This document shows, piece by piece, positions 11,010 to 23,408 of a DNA stretch of 64,000 nucleotides (the first letter of the stretch is position 1; each line of letters opens with the position of its first letter). Below the pieces are notes generated by a model. The model was not told where the DNA came from, made no database searches, and saw nothing but the letters and a program-made list of their open reading frames with translations. The stretch comes from Earliella scabrosa (Eukaryota > Basidiomycota > Agaricomycetes > Polyporales > Polyporaceae): NCBI GenBank assembly GCA_022605405.1, contig JABYQQ010000001.1:2728001-2792000 (forward strand), read 5' to 3'. The position numbers and the translations under genes are program-made.

Positions 11010-14000
11010 CTAGAAGACGTCGAGCGAGTTCGGGCAGTTCGCGGCGGTATGCCCACGCTCCTCGCAGTCTTCGCAGATCTGCTCCGAGTCGTCGCGACGA
11101 GTAGACGCAGAGCTGATCGAACTCGAAGTCGGGGGTCCCTCCTTGAGCAGATCGCAAGTGAAGATATCGTGGCCCGGTCGTTCGCAGATCTCGCAGACCT
11201 CTTCGTTGGTCTGGCCGATCGTGGAAGATATCGTCGACGCGCGAGAGGCGGGGCGCCGCATGGGGTCTTCCGGAAGGTCAGACTTGGACGACTTCTTCTG
11301 GCTTCGAGCGAGCTTCTCCTTGAGCCGTTCGATCTCACGCTCCAGCTCGTCTTCGCGGTAGATCTACAGGATGGGATCAGCATCAAAGCAGCACGCGGAA
11401 CTGACTCAACATACCTTGGACTCGATGAGTGATTCAAGCTCGCCGATCTCCTTGTTGAGCTAATAGCATTCAAGTCAGCGTCAGAATGTTGCAGTGTGCT
11501 ATAGAAGACACATACATCGTGCACCTGGCGAGCGCTCTTCATCTCAAGGTCCGCAAGCTTCTTGCGAAGCTGCTCAACCTCGGTCTACATAGCAGAACAT
11601 GAGCACTAAACTGATATACACAGCCCTGCCAAACGCACCTCATACTTGGTCTTGAGGTCCTTATAGCTGCGCTGCAGCGCGTTGATGTCATCCAGCGAAG
11701 GCGTCGAGGGCGACGGCGGGTTCTCGCCTGACAGCATTGCCTCCTCGCGAGCAAGACTTCTCTCGACGTCCTCCTCGAGCGCTTTGAGGTCCTGTCGCAC
11801 ACACCTGTCAGTCATGACCACAGCGACCTGCGAGCCAACACTCACGTCGCGTAGCTGCTCAGTCTCCGAGAGCAACAGCTTGTTCTCCGCTTCAAGGACC
11901 TTGCACCGCTGTGCAGATGCAGCGTTCTCCTTCTGCAGCTCCTGGACGATGTGCCTGTCAAAGCGAAATCATGTATCAGAATCCCCTTATTGGTGAATAT
12001 ACACACAGCGCAACACGTACTTGAGACCGGTGATCTCTTCGCGTGCGGCAGACAAGTCGTGCTTTGAGGGGGACGCCGGCGCGTGCCCGTTGATAGAACC
12101 CTCGCGGTTGAGCTTCTTGCGCACGAGCTCCAGCTCCGCCGTCCGCTCCTCCGCAAGGTTGCGCAGTTCCTCGACGATCGCGCGTTCGTCGGCAAGCTCG
12201 GCTTGCGTGCGCTTGAGCGACTGTTGCAGCTGGCGTGCGGGGTCAGAACAAACCACGACGGGGGCCAAGGACAGGGCGGACTCACCGTCTCCCGGTCGAG
12301 CTGCAGTGAGTGCAGTTCGTCCTCCAAAGCGTTGGCGCCTCCAGACGACTTCGCTTTGGCTTCTGCGAGTTGCTGCTTGAGCTCTGCGATTTCCTCCTGG
12401 AGCCGAGCGTTTGCCCGAGGGACGAGCTCGCTGATCTTGTCTCTCGAGTTGCTTGCGGCAGCTGCAGCCAACCCTTCCAGATCCTGCAGTACCGGTCGAC
12501 CAATCAATGATACGCTCAAAGACATATGTGGTATGAATCCGACCACGTACCGCAATCTCGTTCCTGAGGGTCTCGATATCTGCCCTCGCGTTCTCGAGCG
12601 CGACGGTGTTCTCCCTGAGAGCCTCCTCGAGCTCCTCGACGCGCAGGCGCGCCTTGTCCTCCGCCTTCCGCACGCGGTCCATCTCCTGCCTGCCCTCCGC
12701 GAGCTCCTTCTTGACGGTCTCCTCGCGGTCCTTGTACTTCTTCACGCGCTCGATCAGCGTGTTGGCATCGGTCTCCGCCGCCACCTTGGTCTCCTCGAGC
12801 TCGTCCTCGAGCTTCGCGATCTTGTTCAGCAGGTGCTGCACCTGCTCGCGCAGCGCCTCGTTGTCGATCTCGGCCGCGGACGCAGCCTGGCGCGCGACAG
12901 TCGCGGGAGAGAGGGGCCGCGCCGGCGCACGCAGCTGCTCCTCGAGCGCGAAGATTTTGTCTTCGAGCTCGTAGCGCTTGGTGTCGGCAGCGCTGAGGCG
13001 CTCCTCGTACAGCGCGATGGTTTCCTGCCGCCACAGCTACGTTCAACAGCTGATCCACACGGGGATACACATGAGCGACCCACCTGGCCCGCCTGCCGGA
13101 GCAGATCGATCTGGCCGTTCAGCTCCCGCTTCTCGCGCTCCAGCTCCTCCGAGAGGGTCTGCACGCGGGCCTCGAGCTGGGCGATCTCCGTGTTCTTGGC
13201 GTTTATCAAGCTCGCGTTCTCGCTCTGCTCGCCTTCGCGCGCCTCGACCGCTGCCTTGAGCTGTACAACGAGCGCGTCCTTGTCCTCGAGCTGGCTCTGT
13301 ACGTCGCGGAGGCGCCCCTCACTCTCGTTGCGTACTTTCTCGAGATCGCGGGTGGCTTGTTCCGTTGCGCGCTGAAGTGCCTCGATCTGCGTATCTCGCT
13401 CGTTGAGCAGGCGTTCGGAGGTCCGGGAAGACGTCTCTAGCTCCGAGGCACGCGCGGCATGCTGGTCGCGCTCCGTGACGAGCGACTCGATGCGCGAAGA
13501 TGCCTCACGCTCTGCTCCTTCCGCTTGGGTGCGAAGCCTCCGATTCTCGTCTTCAGCAGCGTCCAGTCGTGCTTGCAGACGCTCGACTTGGCTCGTGAGC
13601 TCCATGACCTGAACCGAATCAAGGGCAGACACCCGTGAATCGGGGCGAGGACTGGAGGGCGTCTTGGTGCCCATGAGCCCTGCTATCCGGTCCTGGATAG
13701 CCTTTGCGTTCATCTCGAGGTCAGACATGCTCGAGAGCGGCGGGTCTATGGGGGTCTGAGGGCCGTTCAATGACACTGAGCGACTAGAGAGGGTGGTGCT
13801 TGAAGGGGAAGGGGGTGGAGGCATGGCGATTGCACTAGGTAACCTGGCGCGAGGGGTGTTGCTGAATGATGGGCGAGACTTGGAGGGAGTAGTCGATGTC
13901 GGGAGACCAATGCCGATCCCGGTTGTTCTGGTAGGACCCAATGCTTTGGGTGTGCTGAACGGCGAGCCTGGGGCATTTCGTGTTGGTGAAGAAAGTTGTC

Positions 14001-15820
14001 GGGGAGGTTGTACAGGAGATCCGAAACCAGTCGATCTCGTGGGACTTGCGGAACCTGTGCCTCGCACAGGGCTGCTGGTTGTTCCGGAGAGTTGCTTCGC
14101 AGTCATACCTACGTACTTTGCAGCTCGAGAGCCGGGAGTAATATTTGAGGGGACATTAGTGTTGCGTCCGGGAGTCACGAGGGTGCGCGTAGTGGTCGCT
14201 GAGGGCCGTGGTCGTGCAGATGGTGTCTGAAAGTTGCTGGGCGTCTTGCGTCCTGTGGATGCGGCGGGTGTTACTCGACCATTGCCGAAGGACGGGGTCA
14301 CTCTCCCGTTGGATATCGAAGGGGTTTTCCGGCCGTTGCCGAGGGAGGTCATCGCGGAAGGGGTGATCCTACCAGATGCTGAGAAGGATGGTGTCATGCG
14401 GCCGCTACGCACAGACGCAACGGAGGACGGTCTCGACATTCCTGCTGTAGCCGCGGATAGTTTGGTGGACGCCACAAAGACTCCGCAATTGGGTGGGCAG
14501 GTGAAATATTGTTTGCTGAAGAATTTGGACATGAGTATTGCTTGTACACGAACACAGTTAAGAAAAATGACGACCGCGGTCCATTGCGACTCTCATGATG
14601 GCTAATGCGTCACGATCAACATTTACACGACGTCGCGTAGATTGACATGTACGAGCATCCCAATCTGCGTGCAGTCACTTGAGCTGGTCCATCCGTGTGG
14701 GCCGCGTTGTCAGTCCTACAAATCACGGGCACGTTTCGTCTCCTGCTAGAACATGTCACGAGCATTTAGCCCCGACTGTGTGGTATTGAACCACGCCTGG
14801 ATGCTTAGCTGTATGCTTCACAACGCATCTTGCGTCGATTGCGCTACTCGCGAACCAAATCAAACAAGACTGCAAGGCTCAAACATGGGGCTGGGAATTT
14901 TGGGCAAAGCATGGAATCTCATGACAAGTTTCCAAGCCGCCGGTTCTAACGTATCGCATAACGACGAAATGTCTCATCACCGTTACCCACGAACGAAGCC
15001 TGGTAGGGTGTGGCGCAGAGCAGAGACATTTCGTCGTTATGCGGTACAGCGGATGGATGGTACACTTCAACCCCAGCGCGGTCAAAGTGCCATGAGGGTG
15101 ATGCTTCCCAGTCATCTGCGGACATCGCGTTCTTACATTCTTCTCGCTCGTGATTCCCTTCCCTTCCGCGGATGTACGCGTGAAGATGACGATCGACGAA
15201 GGACACAAACACGAACGAACACAGCAGCAACGTAGAACTCACCCAGCAACACTCCCGTTATTCTTGCCCTTGCCGGCAAATCCGCCACTGAGCTCGACGC
15301 CGGCCCATATGCCAGGCTTCCCGTCAATCTCCCCCAGGTACCTGAGAGTACCTTCGAAGCCTAGCGACTCGATGCGGACCTGATCGCCAACGTCGAATCC
15401 CCGGCCTGCCCGACTAGCACTCCGTGCAAACACATCTGACGTCCTGCTTGGTGGACGCCCTACAGACGACTTCGCCGACGGTGTCCTTCCCGCACTGACG
15501 GCAGACGAGGATGATGCGGAGGAAGAGGGCCGTATACTGGCGGTGAGAGATAGGCCATTCTGGAAAGAAGTCGAGGAAGTCGGGGAGAGCTGAGAGGACG
15601 CGAGGTCGCTCGCGCGAGGGCCGCGATGTTGTGACGGGTCGTGGGCGCGTATCGCGTCCTGGAATGCCCTGGCTGCAAAGTCGTCGTCCTGATTCGAGAC
15701 AGAGGGTCGTTGGCCAGTAGACGAGGTAGATCGGGGCCTGAGACCGGGTGTTGGGATGCCAGTGCTCTTGCCTGGAGTTGGGATGCCGGAAATGCGGCCT
15801 TTACCTGGGGTGACAGACAT
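11010..15820 (-). CDS. CLIP-170 / Tip1-type microtubule plus-end protein (CAP-Gly, coiled coil, two zinc knuckles)
   Basis: Tracks growing microtubule plus ends and guides their interaction with the cortex. Start ATG 15820 gives a Ser/Pro/Gly-rich basic leader with GIPTPGKSTGIPTPG repeats, then a CAP-Gly domain: VGDQVRIESLGFEGTLRYLG, GKPGIWAGVELS, GKGKNNGSVAG, and across an intron KQYFTCPPNCGVFV. A long Ser/Thr/Pro region follows, then heptad coiled coil through about 13700-11300 (for example KIAKLEDELEETKVAAETD). The C-terminus carries two zinc knuckles, CEICERPGHDIFTC and CEDCEERGHTAANC (C-x2-C-x4-H-x4-C), ending NSLDVF at stop 11010-11012. This order is that of CLIP-170, Bik1 and Tip1, with two knuckles as in animal CLIP-170. 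The intron inside the CAP-Gly domain is 727 nt, far longer than the other introns. A CLASP-like gene lies about 1 kb away. It is divergent with bL34m over 343 nt. Confidence 0.93.
14951..15047. repeat. Stem-loop inside the long CAP-Gly intron
   Basis: Arms at 14951-14975 and 15023-15047 are reverse complements with one mismatch (core CGCATAACGACGAAATGTCT), separated by a 47-nt loop. They lie wholly within intron 14516-15242 of the CLIP gene. The hairpin could form in DNA or in either transcript; its function is unknown. Confidence 0.85.
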
Positions 15821-16163
15821 GAAGGAACATGGAAAGTCGTAGACCAAGCTGATGAGCGAGAGGCAGCCTAGTTATCAGAATTATAGCGAGAGGGGAGGGA
15901 GAGAGAGACTGAACAAGTATCGTCAACATCCCCTTGCCCTATTCGGGGGCGCTCTCCGGGGGGTTACCGAAGACCGAGGTAGGTAGCCGTGGGTGTCCCG
16001 GGTCTCCTCGTGTGTTCACGGGCGTCTCTGGTCCTCTTCGTGTTGTCTATACCTTCGCCGTGTCGCGCACCATCGTCGGGTTCATCGAGGTGCGCAGTAC
16101 TCGGTGAGTGATGTTTCCAGTATGTAGGTACGGTGCACTGATGTCCGACTGTCCGCAGGCACC
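15821..16163. promoter_or_regulatory. Divergent promoter region, CLIP gene and bL34m
   Basis: 343 nt separate the divergent start codons. I see no clear TATA box; a GAGAGGGGAGGGAGAGAGAG purine run lies at about 15888-15907. Confidence 0.5.
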
Positions 16164-16544
16164 ATGCCCCGACTACCGCCCTCGCTCGCCCGACTGCTCT
16201 CCCGTCCAACTGTTTCGCCGGCAGTGGTACCACGAGCAGCGTCCACCTCGTTCACCTCCTCTCTCATACCTCTACGACCCATCCTTCCGTCGGCACAGCC
16301 AACTTCTTCTCTATTACGCGCGTTGCCTTCACTCCTCTCGCGTTTGAACCTCGCACCGTCACTGGGCGCCACGGTTTCTTCACCACTACTCCAAGTACGG
16401 CATAACACCAAGGGCCAGGAGTACCAGCCCTCGCAAAGGAAGAGGAAGCGCAAGCACGGATTTTTGACACGCAAGAGGAGCGTGAATGGACGCAAGATGC
16501 TGGCGCGGAGGAAAGCGAAGGGCCGACTGTTCCTCTCGCATTGA
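16164..16544 (+). CDS. Mitochondrial large-subunit ribosomal protein bL34m
   Basis: Single exon of 126 codons. A 75-residue basic, Ser/Leu/Arg-rich leader ([19 protein letters not shown]) fits a mitochondrial targeting sequence. The C-terminal 45 residues are the L34 domain: [19 protein letters not shown] and [19 protein letters not shown], the invariant pattern of bacterial L34. The protein sits at the base of the large subunit of the mitoribosome. Start chosen as the first ATG with the context CACCATG. It is divergent from the CLIP gene and convergent with the CLASP-like gene, 293 nt between stops. Confidence 0.95.
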   Translation: MPRLPPSLARLLSRPTVSPAVVPRAASTSFTSSLIPLRPILPSAQPTSSLLRALPSLLSRLNLAPSLGATVSSPLLQVRHNTKGQEYQPSQRKRKRKHGFLTRKRSVNGRKMLARRKAKGRLFLSH

Positions 16545-16837
16545 TGCGGACTATGGGGTGTCTTGTGAGTACCTTTCTTCCACGCGTCTCGGTCGACGTG
16601 TTCATCCCTTCATGTTGCAGCGGTCCAACGCAGTGCATAGACGCTATAGAGCTAAGATGCAATGATGATAGCGTATCTCGTGTCGACTATAGGCAATATT
16701 CCTACATAATATACGTCCTCTCGACATAGCATGTGCATCCATGAACAGATCAAAGAAACGATTACAACGCCGTCAGTAAACTCTCGAAGCAATCCAGCTG
16801 ACAGGGTACGTGACACAAGGGAAACGGGCCGAAAGTG

Positions 16838-19520
16838 CTATGTATGCACACTTGGCCTCGAGAACAACGGCTGCACGGGCTGGAGCACGGGACCTTCTGC
16901 CTGCGCACCAAACACCCGCCCGTCACGCTCCGACTCGTCCACGACCAAGATGCTCTCTTCCTCCTCAATCATAGGCTCCAGGGGCGAGCCGCCATGCATG
17001 GAGAGGAATCCGCGCTGGATGGACGCAACGAGCGCAGAGATTGGTGTCTGCTCGACCTCGGCTCGTCGTTGTGGTCGGTGTTCCGGTGTAGGAGTGTGGG
17101 GCTCGGGAATGCTGATGCTGAGGGGCGATAGGGTAGCATGTGCCTCGGCCTGAGGAGGCATGAGGGACTTAGGTGATGCTGGCCGGGACGATGGTAAGGG
17201 AACACCGGAAGGAGAAGTGGTAAGGTTGACAGTCGGCACTAGAGCAGGGATCTCGGCTCCCTGTTCAGATCCTGCTGGGGTCCCAACTTGCTCCTTCTCG
17301 GGCGTATCGAAGCAAATTAGATCAGAGTGTGACAGCTCTGGCGCGGGGGCAGGTGCAATCTCCGGGGTTTCGGGGAGAGGGACCTCTGCGGGAGAGACTA
17401 CCTCCACGACCTCAGGGATATCCGGCGTTGAGCGCGACTTCTTCTGCGCCTCCTTCTCGGCAGGCTTCGCAGCCGCAGAGTTTGATCTGGAGTGGACGCG
17501 GTTGGTTTTGTCGCGCATGGTGACTGTCGGTGCGGGGCGCGCCGTCGCTGATGTCGTTGAAGAACTCTTGGACGACGTGCGCGTCCTCTCTCGTGCCTTC
17601 TCCCCCGTCTTCACCTGAGTCTTCTCCGGGGCCTCGGGTTGAGTTCTCTCCTTCACCCTCTTCTCTTCCCCCTCCTGCATCTTCTCCTTCACCCTCTTCT
17701 CGTCCGCTTCCTGCGTCTTCTCTCTCGTCTTTCTCTCAACCTTCTCTTGGGTCTTCTCCCTGGCCCTCTTCTCATCCTTCTCCGCAACAGCAGCCTTCTC
17801 GGCGGCACGCGCTCTCGAGCTCGCAGTAGCCTGCGACACAACCGCGCCAGCCGACGCCGTCCGCCCAGGCTTCGCATTAGCACCAGCGGCAGGCCTAGAC
17901 GATGCGCCCGCCGACGACGCAAGTTTCTTCACCCGGGCAGTCCCGTCCCTCTCCTTCGCAGCCAACAACGGCGCGTGCAAGGGCACAGCAGGCGTGGACT
18001 TGCTCGTCGAGATGACTCGCGGGCGAACTGGTCTGGAAGGCGCCTTCGCCTTCTCCTCTGCACCGGGAGCAGGCTCAGGTTCGCGGAGGACGCGGCGTGC
18101 GCCCCCGACGACCCGCTCCTTCTTCTCACCCCCGTTCCCGTCCTCCGAACCGCTCTGCTTGAAGTTGAACAGCGCGGGGCGTATGGGTCCCGTCCGCACA
18201 GGGTTCGTGGATGAGCTGGTTTGCGCCATCTCGGGGCGGATAACCCGCTGAGGTCCGGACATGGGGCGCTCTGATGGCGCGTGGGCAGGGAAGTGCAACT
18301 CCGTTGCGGACATGGGGCGCTGTGGGCCTGTATGGGCGGGGATATAATCTGGAGGGGGCATGTCGACCTTGAGCCGCCTAGGCTCTTCTCGTGCGACTCG
18401 CCGAGTAGCGGGGTCGTGGGTGCTGGTCGGGGCGGAGACTTCTGGCGTCGGGGCGCGCAGAGGTCGCTTGGGACCTGCCGTCTGCGCAGACGTCTGGGAA
18501 GTGGACAGCGACCGGACATGCTTACCCAAGCGCTGTGGACCTGTGGTGGTCGAGGTAGAAGGATGGGATGGCTGGCCGGCGGTCACTGAACGGGTCTCAC
18601 TTTGGGTAGAGCGGGTAGATTGAGATGATGCGGGGCGAGATGGTGGCTGGGAGCGTGCGGGGGCAGGAGCAGTAGCTTTGATGTCAAGGTACTTCCGCGT
18701 CCTTGGGGTGAGGGGATCGGTGAAACTAGGGCGAGCAAAGTTGGTGACGTCGAGGAGAGAGGAGTTCATTAGAAAGCTCACCTCTGAAGCCTTCCCGGCA
18801 ACAAGATCTTGTATGCTTCAAATATCTTCTTCCCGACCTTCCTCACGTCCGCACTAGCATCGACAGCGGTTGAACGGATGCAGGCCTCAATCTCCTTCGC
18901 GCGCTGCTCCTTCTCCAAATCCGGCGGATTGAAGGTCTTCATGCATAGCATCAAAGTCTCGGCTGCAGCCAGCCGGAGCGACACGGACTTGTCCTTCACG
19001 GACTCGGCCGCGTAATGGATGATCATCGGCGCCTGTGTATGCTCAACGAGGGCAGCGATCGAAGCTTTGGCTCGGTTGACGAACACCTTGTTGGTCCGTG
19101 TACAGAGGGTAAGCAGAGTCGGAAAGTAGTGAGGTATGAGAGGCTCGAAGGCGCTGCCGAGCGCGGTCACGGCGGTGGTTATGAACTCGGTCGCATTGCC
19201 AGACAAACGGGTGCGCTCAGAGTTGAGGGCGGAGTTGAGTGGACGGTAGGATGATCGGAGGGCGGCGACAAGGTCGGCTGGGTAGTTGTTTGCGTTGCCA
19301 TTGCAGAGGGCGGCGAACCGGGTCAAGGCGTTTGCTATTGAGTCCCAGGTCTCCTCGGTCTCGGTGACAGACAGTGCATCTTGCACAGCCGATAGCTCGT
19401 CTTGTAGATGAGAGAGGGTGTAGCACTGCACCACCGGGTAATGGTTGGGAATGAAATGATCATTGGGTCTAAGGTTCAAAGACTTACCTCGATAGATGTT
19501 GAAGGTGCTTTCGGAGGCAT
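16838..19520 (-). CDS. CLASP-like TOG-domain microtubule-associated protein
   Basis: Start ATG 19520 opens MPPKAPSTSIE in a short exon, spliced to a helical repeat exon (19434-18780): LSHLQDELSAVQDALS, WDSIANALTRFAALCNGN, FEPLIPHYFPTLLTLCTRTN, FVNRAKASIAALVEHTQ, KSVSLRLAAAETLMLCMKT and SADVRKVGKKIFEAYKI. These alternate as HEAT/TOG helices of the CLASP_N type, including the VFVNRAKAS step. After one 50-odd nt intron the remaining 630 residues are disordered, Ser/Pro-rich and charged, with Lys/Glu tandem repeats (REKTQEKVERKTREKTQE at about 17750), ending at stop 16838-16840. CLASPs stabilise microtubules and bind CLIP-170. Only one TOG domain is seen here, so it is shorter than metazoan CLASP. 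The disordered basic linker likely contacts the lattice. Confidence 0.8.
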
Positions 19521-20032
19521 GTACTTGAATCCTATAGCCTGTGCAGCAGTATGCGTGGTTTTCCTCGATATGAGACCGTTCGTGAGCGGATGTAAGGCAA
19601 TGCGGGGGTCAAGCAGAGGTGACGGCGATGGTTGTGGCTCAAGGTGTGCGAGGCGCCTAACACGCCTGGTTCAATATACCACAGCACGTGATCGCGGTGT
19701 CGCTGTAGATTAGCGCTCATTCGGCAGAGTCGGGCCGGTGCAGGGATTGAAGACTAGCGGCGTAAACTTCAAGGAAGGCTCGTGAAGCGTTTAAAAGGTC
19801 TCTGAAACACACCCAGAACACACCTAAAATTGGCATACTAAAGTATGTAGATGTACAGCTCTAGCAGAGCAGTGGGAGCGAATGTCTATCACGACCGACA
19901 GGGATCCTCACACACCAGGGCCAGAAGTTACTAGTAGAAGCTCCATCCTCGGCAACAGTTGCCTTGCCTTATCACTCGCCCATTCGCTACGCTGCAAGCA
20001 AAGGAAAGCTTCACTGATCAAACACCTCAACG
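19521..20032. promoter_or_regulatory. Divergent promoter region
   Basis: 512 nt between the CLASP-like gene and the 3-hydroxyproline dehydratase. No gene; a possible TTTAAAAG box at about 19790 faces the plus-strand gene. Confidence 0.45.
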
Positions 20033-21375
20033 ATGGACGTCCACACGCGAATCTTAGCGGGAGGGCTCGCCATGGCGTCTACCATCATCCAGACGGTAGA
20101 GATGCACACTGGCGGAGAAGTGAAGTTGCATGACATCAGTTGCGGACAATTTCTCCCTGACTTCGTGTATAGCCAACAAGGATCATCGTTAATGGATATC
20201 CCCGCTTGGAAGGGAGAACGCTATTGGAGAAAAGGTCTCATGCCAGGAACAAGCTGGATTATATCCGAACAAGGTGCGTCCGAGTCGTACATGGGGTTAA
20301 CGAGTACAGTTGAGTACATGGACGTACGCGTAGGTTGATGCGGGAGCCGCGAGGACATAGCGAGATGTACGGCGCAATAATTGTACCGGAGACAGAGTTG
20401 ACGGTCAGCGGAGAGGCTGATGTTGGTGTCCTGTTCTGTCACAATGGTGAGAGAATCTCCAGAGCACGAACACGCACCCGGTATAACAAGACTATGCCTA
20501 CAGAGGGGTACTCCACAATGTGCGGCCACGCGACAATAGCTCTTGGACGATTCCTCGTCGACACAGAGGACGAAGCTATCTTCCCGAGACGCAAGCAACT
20601 CACCTTCGACGAGAACAAACGCGAATGCAAGCTGCGACTGCACGCACCGTGCGGAGTGGTGAACGTGACAGTGCCGAGCGTGCGCAAGGGCAACATCTTC
20701 CAATCGGACCCGGAGAGAGAGGTGCAGTTCGTGAGCGTACGTAGCTTCGCGGCAGCCATCGACGTAGCGGTGGAGGTGCCGGAGGAGTTGCAATGGCCGG
20801 AGCTTCGCAGCAGCGGCAGACGTACGGTCAAGGTCGACCTTGCGTACGGCGGGGCATTCTACGTGATCGTGCAGGAGCGAGAGCTGGGTTTCGAGGGCGT
20901 GAGGGCTGGAAATGTGGATATGAAGCGGCTGGACGCGGCAACGGCGACGGTGAAGGCACTCGTCGGCGCGCGGAAAGAACTCTTCCGAGGACACGGACTA
21001 GCGGAGGACCTGGAGTACCTCTATGGGGTCATAGTCGTCGATGATGGCGAGGGCCGGGCGGGGCTGGGCGGGCTGGACGAGGGTAGACTGGGCGTATGTT
21101 TCTTCGCAGACCAGCAGGTGGACAGGTCGCCCACGGGGTCGGGTGTTTCCGCGCGGGTCGCCCTGGCGCGCGCCAAAGGACTGCTGGCAGAGGGCGAGCA
21201 GGTGCGGTTCGACTCGCCGCTGTCTGCGCGGCGGGGCGGCGAGACGGGAGCATTCGTCGGGAGCGCAGAGGATGGCGAGCGGGTTCGCGTCGGAGGGAGA
21301 GCGTTCTACACGGGCGCGTGCGCGTTCGTGGTGGAGGACCGCGACGGACTTTCGCGCGACGGATTTGTGCTCTGA
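20033..21375 (+). CDS. trans-3-hydroxy-L-proline dehydratase (proline racemase superfamily)
   Basis: Four exons: 20033-20119, 20173-20273, 20334-20446 and 20504-21375; 390 residues. Motifs in order: TVEMHTGGE spliced to PTRIIVNGYP, LMREPRGHSEMYGAI, the first catalytic site YSTMCGHATIALG (Cys about residue 107), and the second site DRSPTGSGVSARVALA. In proline racemase and 4-hydroxyproline epimerase the second site has Cys after SP; here it is Thr, the Cys/Thr pair of trans-L-3-hydroxyproline dehydratases (EC 4.2.1.77), which give pyrroline-2-carboxylate. So I call dehydratase, not racemase. The substrate is probably breakdown product of collagen-like or hydroxyproline-containing material. A second in-frame ATG at 20072 with context GCCATGG would give 377 residues and may be the true start. 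Cytosolic, no signal peptide. Confidence 0.9.
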
Positions 21376-21511
21376 TCTGTGACGTATGCGCGTGGCAGCC
21401 GAGCGATGATGTCATTCTGTACGCCTACTTATACCCCCGTCGCGAACCGTCGGGGCCCAGTCTACGAACCTTTTTCTATCGCCCCCACTCTCTCGCTATC
21501 TATCCTCAACC

Positions 21512-22473
21512 ATGTCGTACGCTTCTGTCGCTGCTCAGAACGCACCTCCTCCCTCTCAACAGGTACATCCTCTAGACTTTCACCGCCTTGGGAAGGCCCT
21601 AACCTCATCAACCAGCCTCATCCCGACCCTGCCCTCCTCACGACGGAGCCACCAAGTGCGAGTAACATAGCGGACGACGCGGCGAAGCTCAACGTGGTCG
21701 CGCCTGACTTCAAGAGCAATCCCGCGACCACTACGTCCATTCAGGACATTCCCTCCGACGCTCAACCCACTCCGAGCAAACGTCGTCGTTATCTCGACGA
21801 GGTCGAGCAGGAGGGATTTTACCTCTTCAACGTCGCCAAACAATACTTGCTCCATCCTGCAGTCGCTGGTGGTCTCCTTGGCATAGGTTCGTACAATTTG
21901 CCTTGGTCGTGTGAGCCTGTCGTTGACCATGGGATGGGGTACAGTGAATGTTGGTTTGATCTCAGGCGCAGCGTACGCATTCTATACCAAGCCACATCTC
22001 CGCCGTGATGCTCGCGCTATCGCCTCTGCGGCAGCTGGTGCCTTGACGCTCCTCGGTGCGGAGGGCTATGCTGCCGAAAAGTACCGTGAAACGCCTCGCG
22101 GACAGCGCGAGGCTGAGAAGGCGAAGCAAGAGGGTGCAGCTCTCTATCGCGTCGCACGTGAGCAGATCCTCAGACCAGGTGTCCTGGGCGGATTGCTGGG
22201 TATCTGTGAGTATTTCTCTACAAACACGCGCGCGTTCATTGACTGTCTGTCCGTAGTGAACGCAGGAGTTCTTGGTACTGTCGGGTACTTCTCGTATATC
22301 AACTGGGACAGGCCTTCTTGGGACAGGCGTGTCGTGTCTGCAGTCACTGTCGGTCTTTTGACTCTCTGGACAGGCGAGGGGTGAGCGATTTGAGGTGCTT
22401 CAAGTTCTTAAACCAGTTGCTAATTGGAATACGTAGGTTCCTTGCTGAGCGTTACCGCACTACCCACCACTGA
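21512..22473 (+). CDS. OM14-like mitochondrial outer-membrane protein
   Basis: Start ATG 21512: MSYASVAAQNAPPPSQQ, an N-terminus typical of fungal OM14-family proteins. Exon 2 carries a polar linker then EVEQEGFYLFNVAKQYLLHP and AVAGGLLGI; exon 3 reads VNVGLISGAAYAFYTKPHLR and ASAAAGALTLLGAEGYAAE; exon 4 reads NAGVLGTVGYFSYINWDRP and VSAVTVGLLTLWTGEG; the last short exon gives FLAERYRTTHH and TGA at 22471-22473. The internal repeat (LLHPAVAGGLLGI and LRPGVLGGLLGI, each followed by a span) suggests duplicated membrane hairpins. It probably spans the outer mitochondrial membrane several times. It follows the dehydratase by only 136 nt on the same strand. The family call is by pattern; confidence is moderate. 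Confidence 0.7.
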
Positions 22474-23408
22474 AACCTCGCTCACCAACACCTGGTGAAG
22501 AGTCAGAAGGGCCATGACAACTCCCTACTCTCGTTGAGATCACGGACGCTGTAGTCAATGTACTGTATTGTTAGCTTATTCGTTATGATCACGTACCCTT
22601 GTAGATCAGTGAAGACTTGGTGTATGATGCGTCGGGAATTGCCATGTATGGCGAATTTAGCGCTTGTGTGGAGGCGCTTCGTACTCCGACTCGCACGATG
22701 ATCTGGCCCCTTGAAACGATCTATTTCCCACTATTCCACAGAACTCGCTGCAAAGAAACCTTCGTTCCTCTACTGTCCCTTGAATCGGATACGAGTATAC
22801 TTATCCGAGTTGAACCCGATCCGGTTGAATACTACACGCCCAACCCGTGAGGCAGGAACCTGTCCCATGGCTGTGAATGAACAGGAAGAGCCAGTAAGAA
22901 TCGAGCTTTTACGCGGTTCAAGAATCGACTAACGGTAGTTGTGATCCAGCATATGTGCTCGCGGTGCGTCACTACCAACCAATGATCGGATTTCAAATGG
23001 ATGTGGGTAAGAGCTACAGGGACGCGTCACCTAATCGTGAGTACGTGCATTCGCTACCACTGCGGTCAGCACAAACGTAACCCTTCGTGTGAGGCCCAGT
23101 CACAACTCCCGACGACTGACCAGCGAGCTCCATCGACGCGACCTGACAAGAACGTGGCCCGTCCAATCGAGTACCGGACGTCTGGGACCCACTCCCGTGG
23201 CTCTGGGTAAAAGCCACCTCGGATACTTCTGCTTCCCCGGAAATCGTGAACATGCACATGCCACAGCCGCATATACTGACATCCGTGTTAAATTTATCCA
23301 GTAGGTCGATGCTAGGCACTCCCTCGTCGGGCATTCTGGCGCGGTCTTGGACCTGCCGACGCATCCAGCGGGCTCAGGTCGTGTTCCCCAGGCAGGATGA
23401 GGTCCATG

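Noticed and set aside
12083..13375. 430-codon plus-strand frame
   Set aside because: Antisense shadow of the CLIP coiled-coil exons; Leu/Arg-rich composition mirrors Glu/Lys/Gln codons on the real strand.
20033..21375. Proline racemase / 4-hydroxyproline epimerase
   Set aside because: Second catalytic Cys is Thr.
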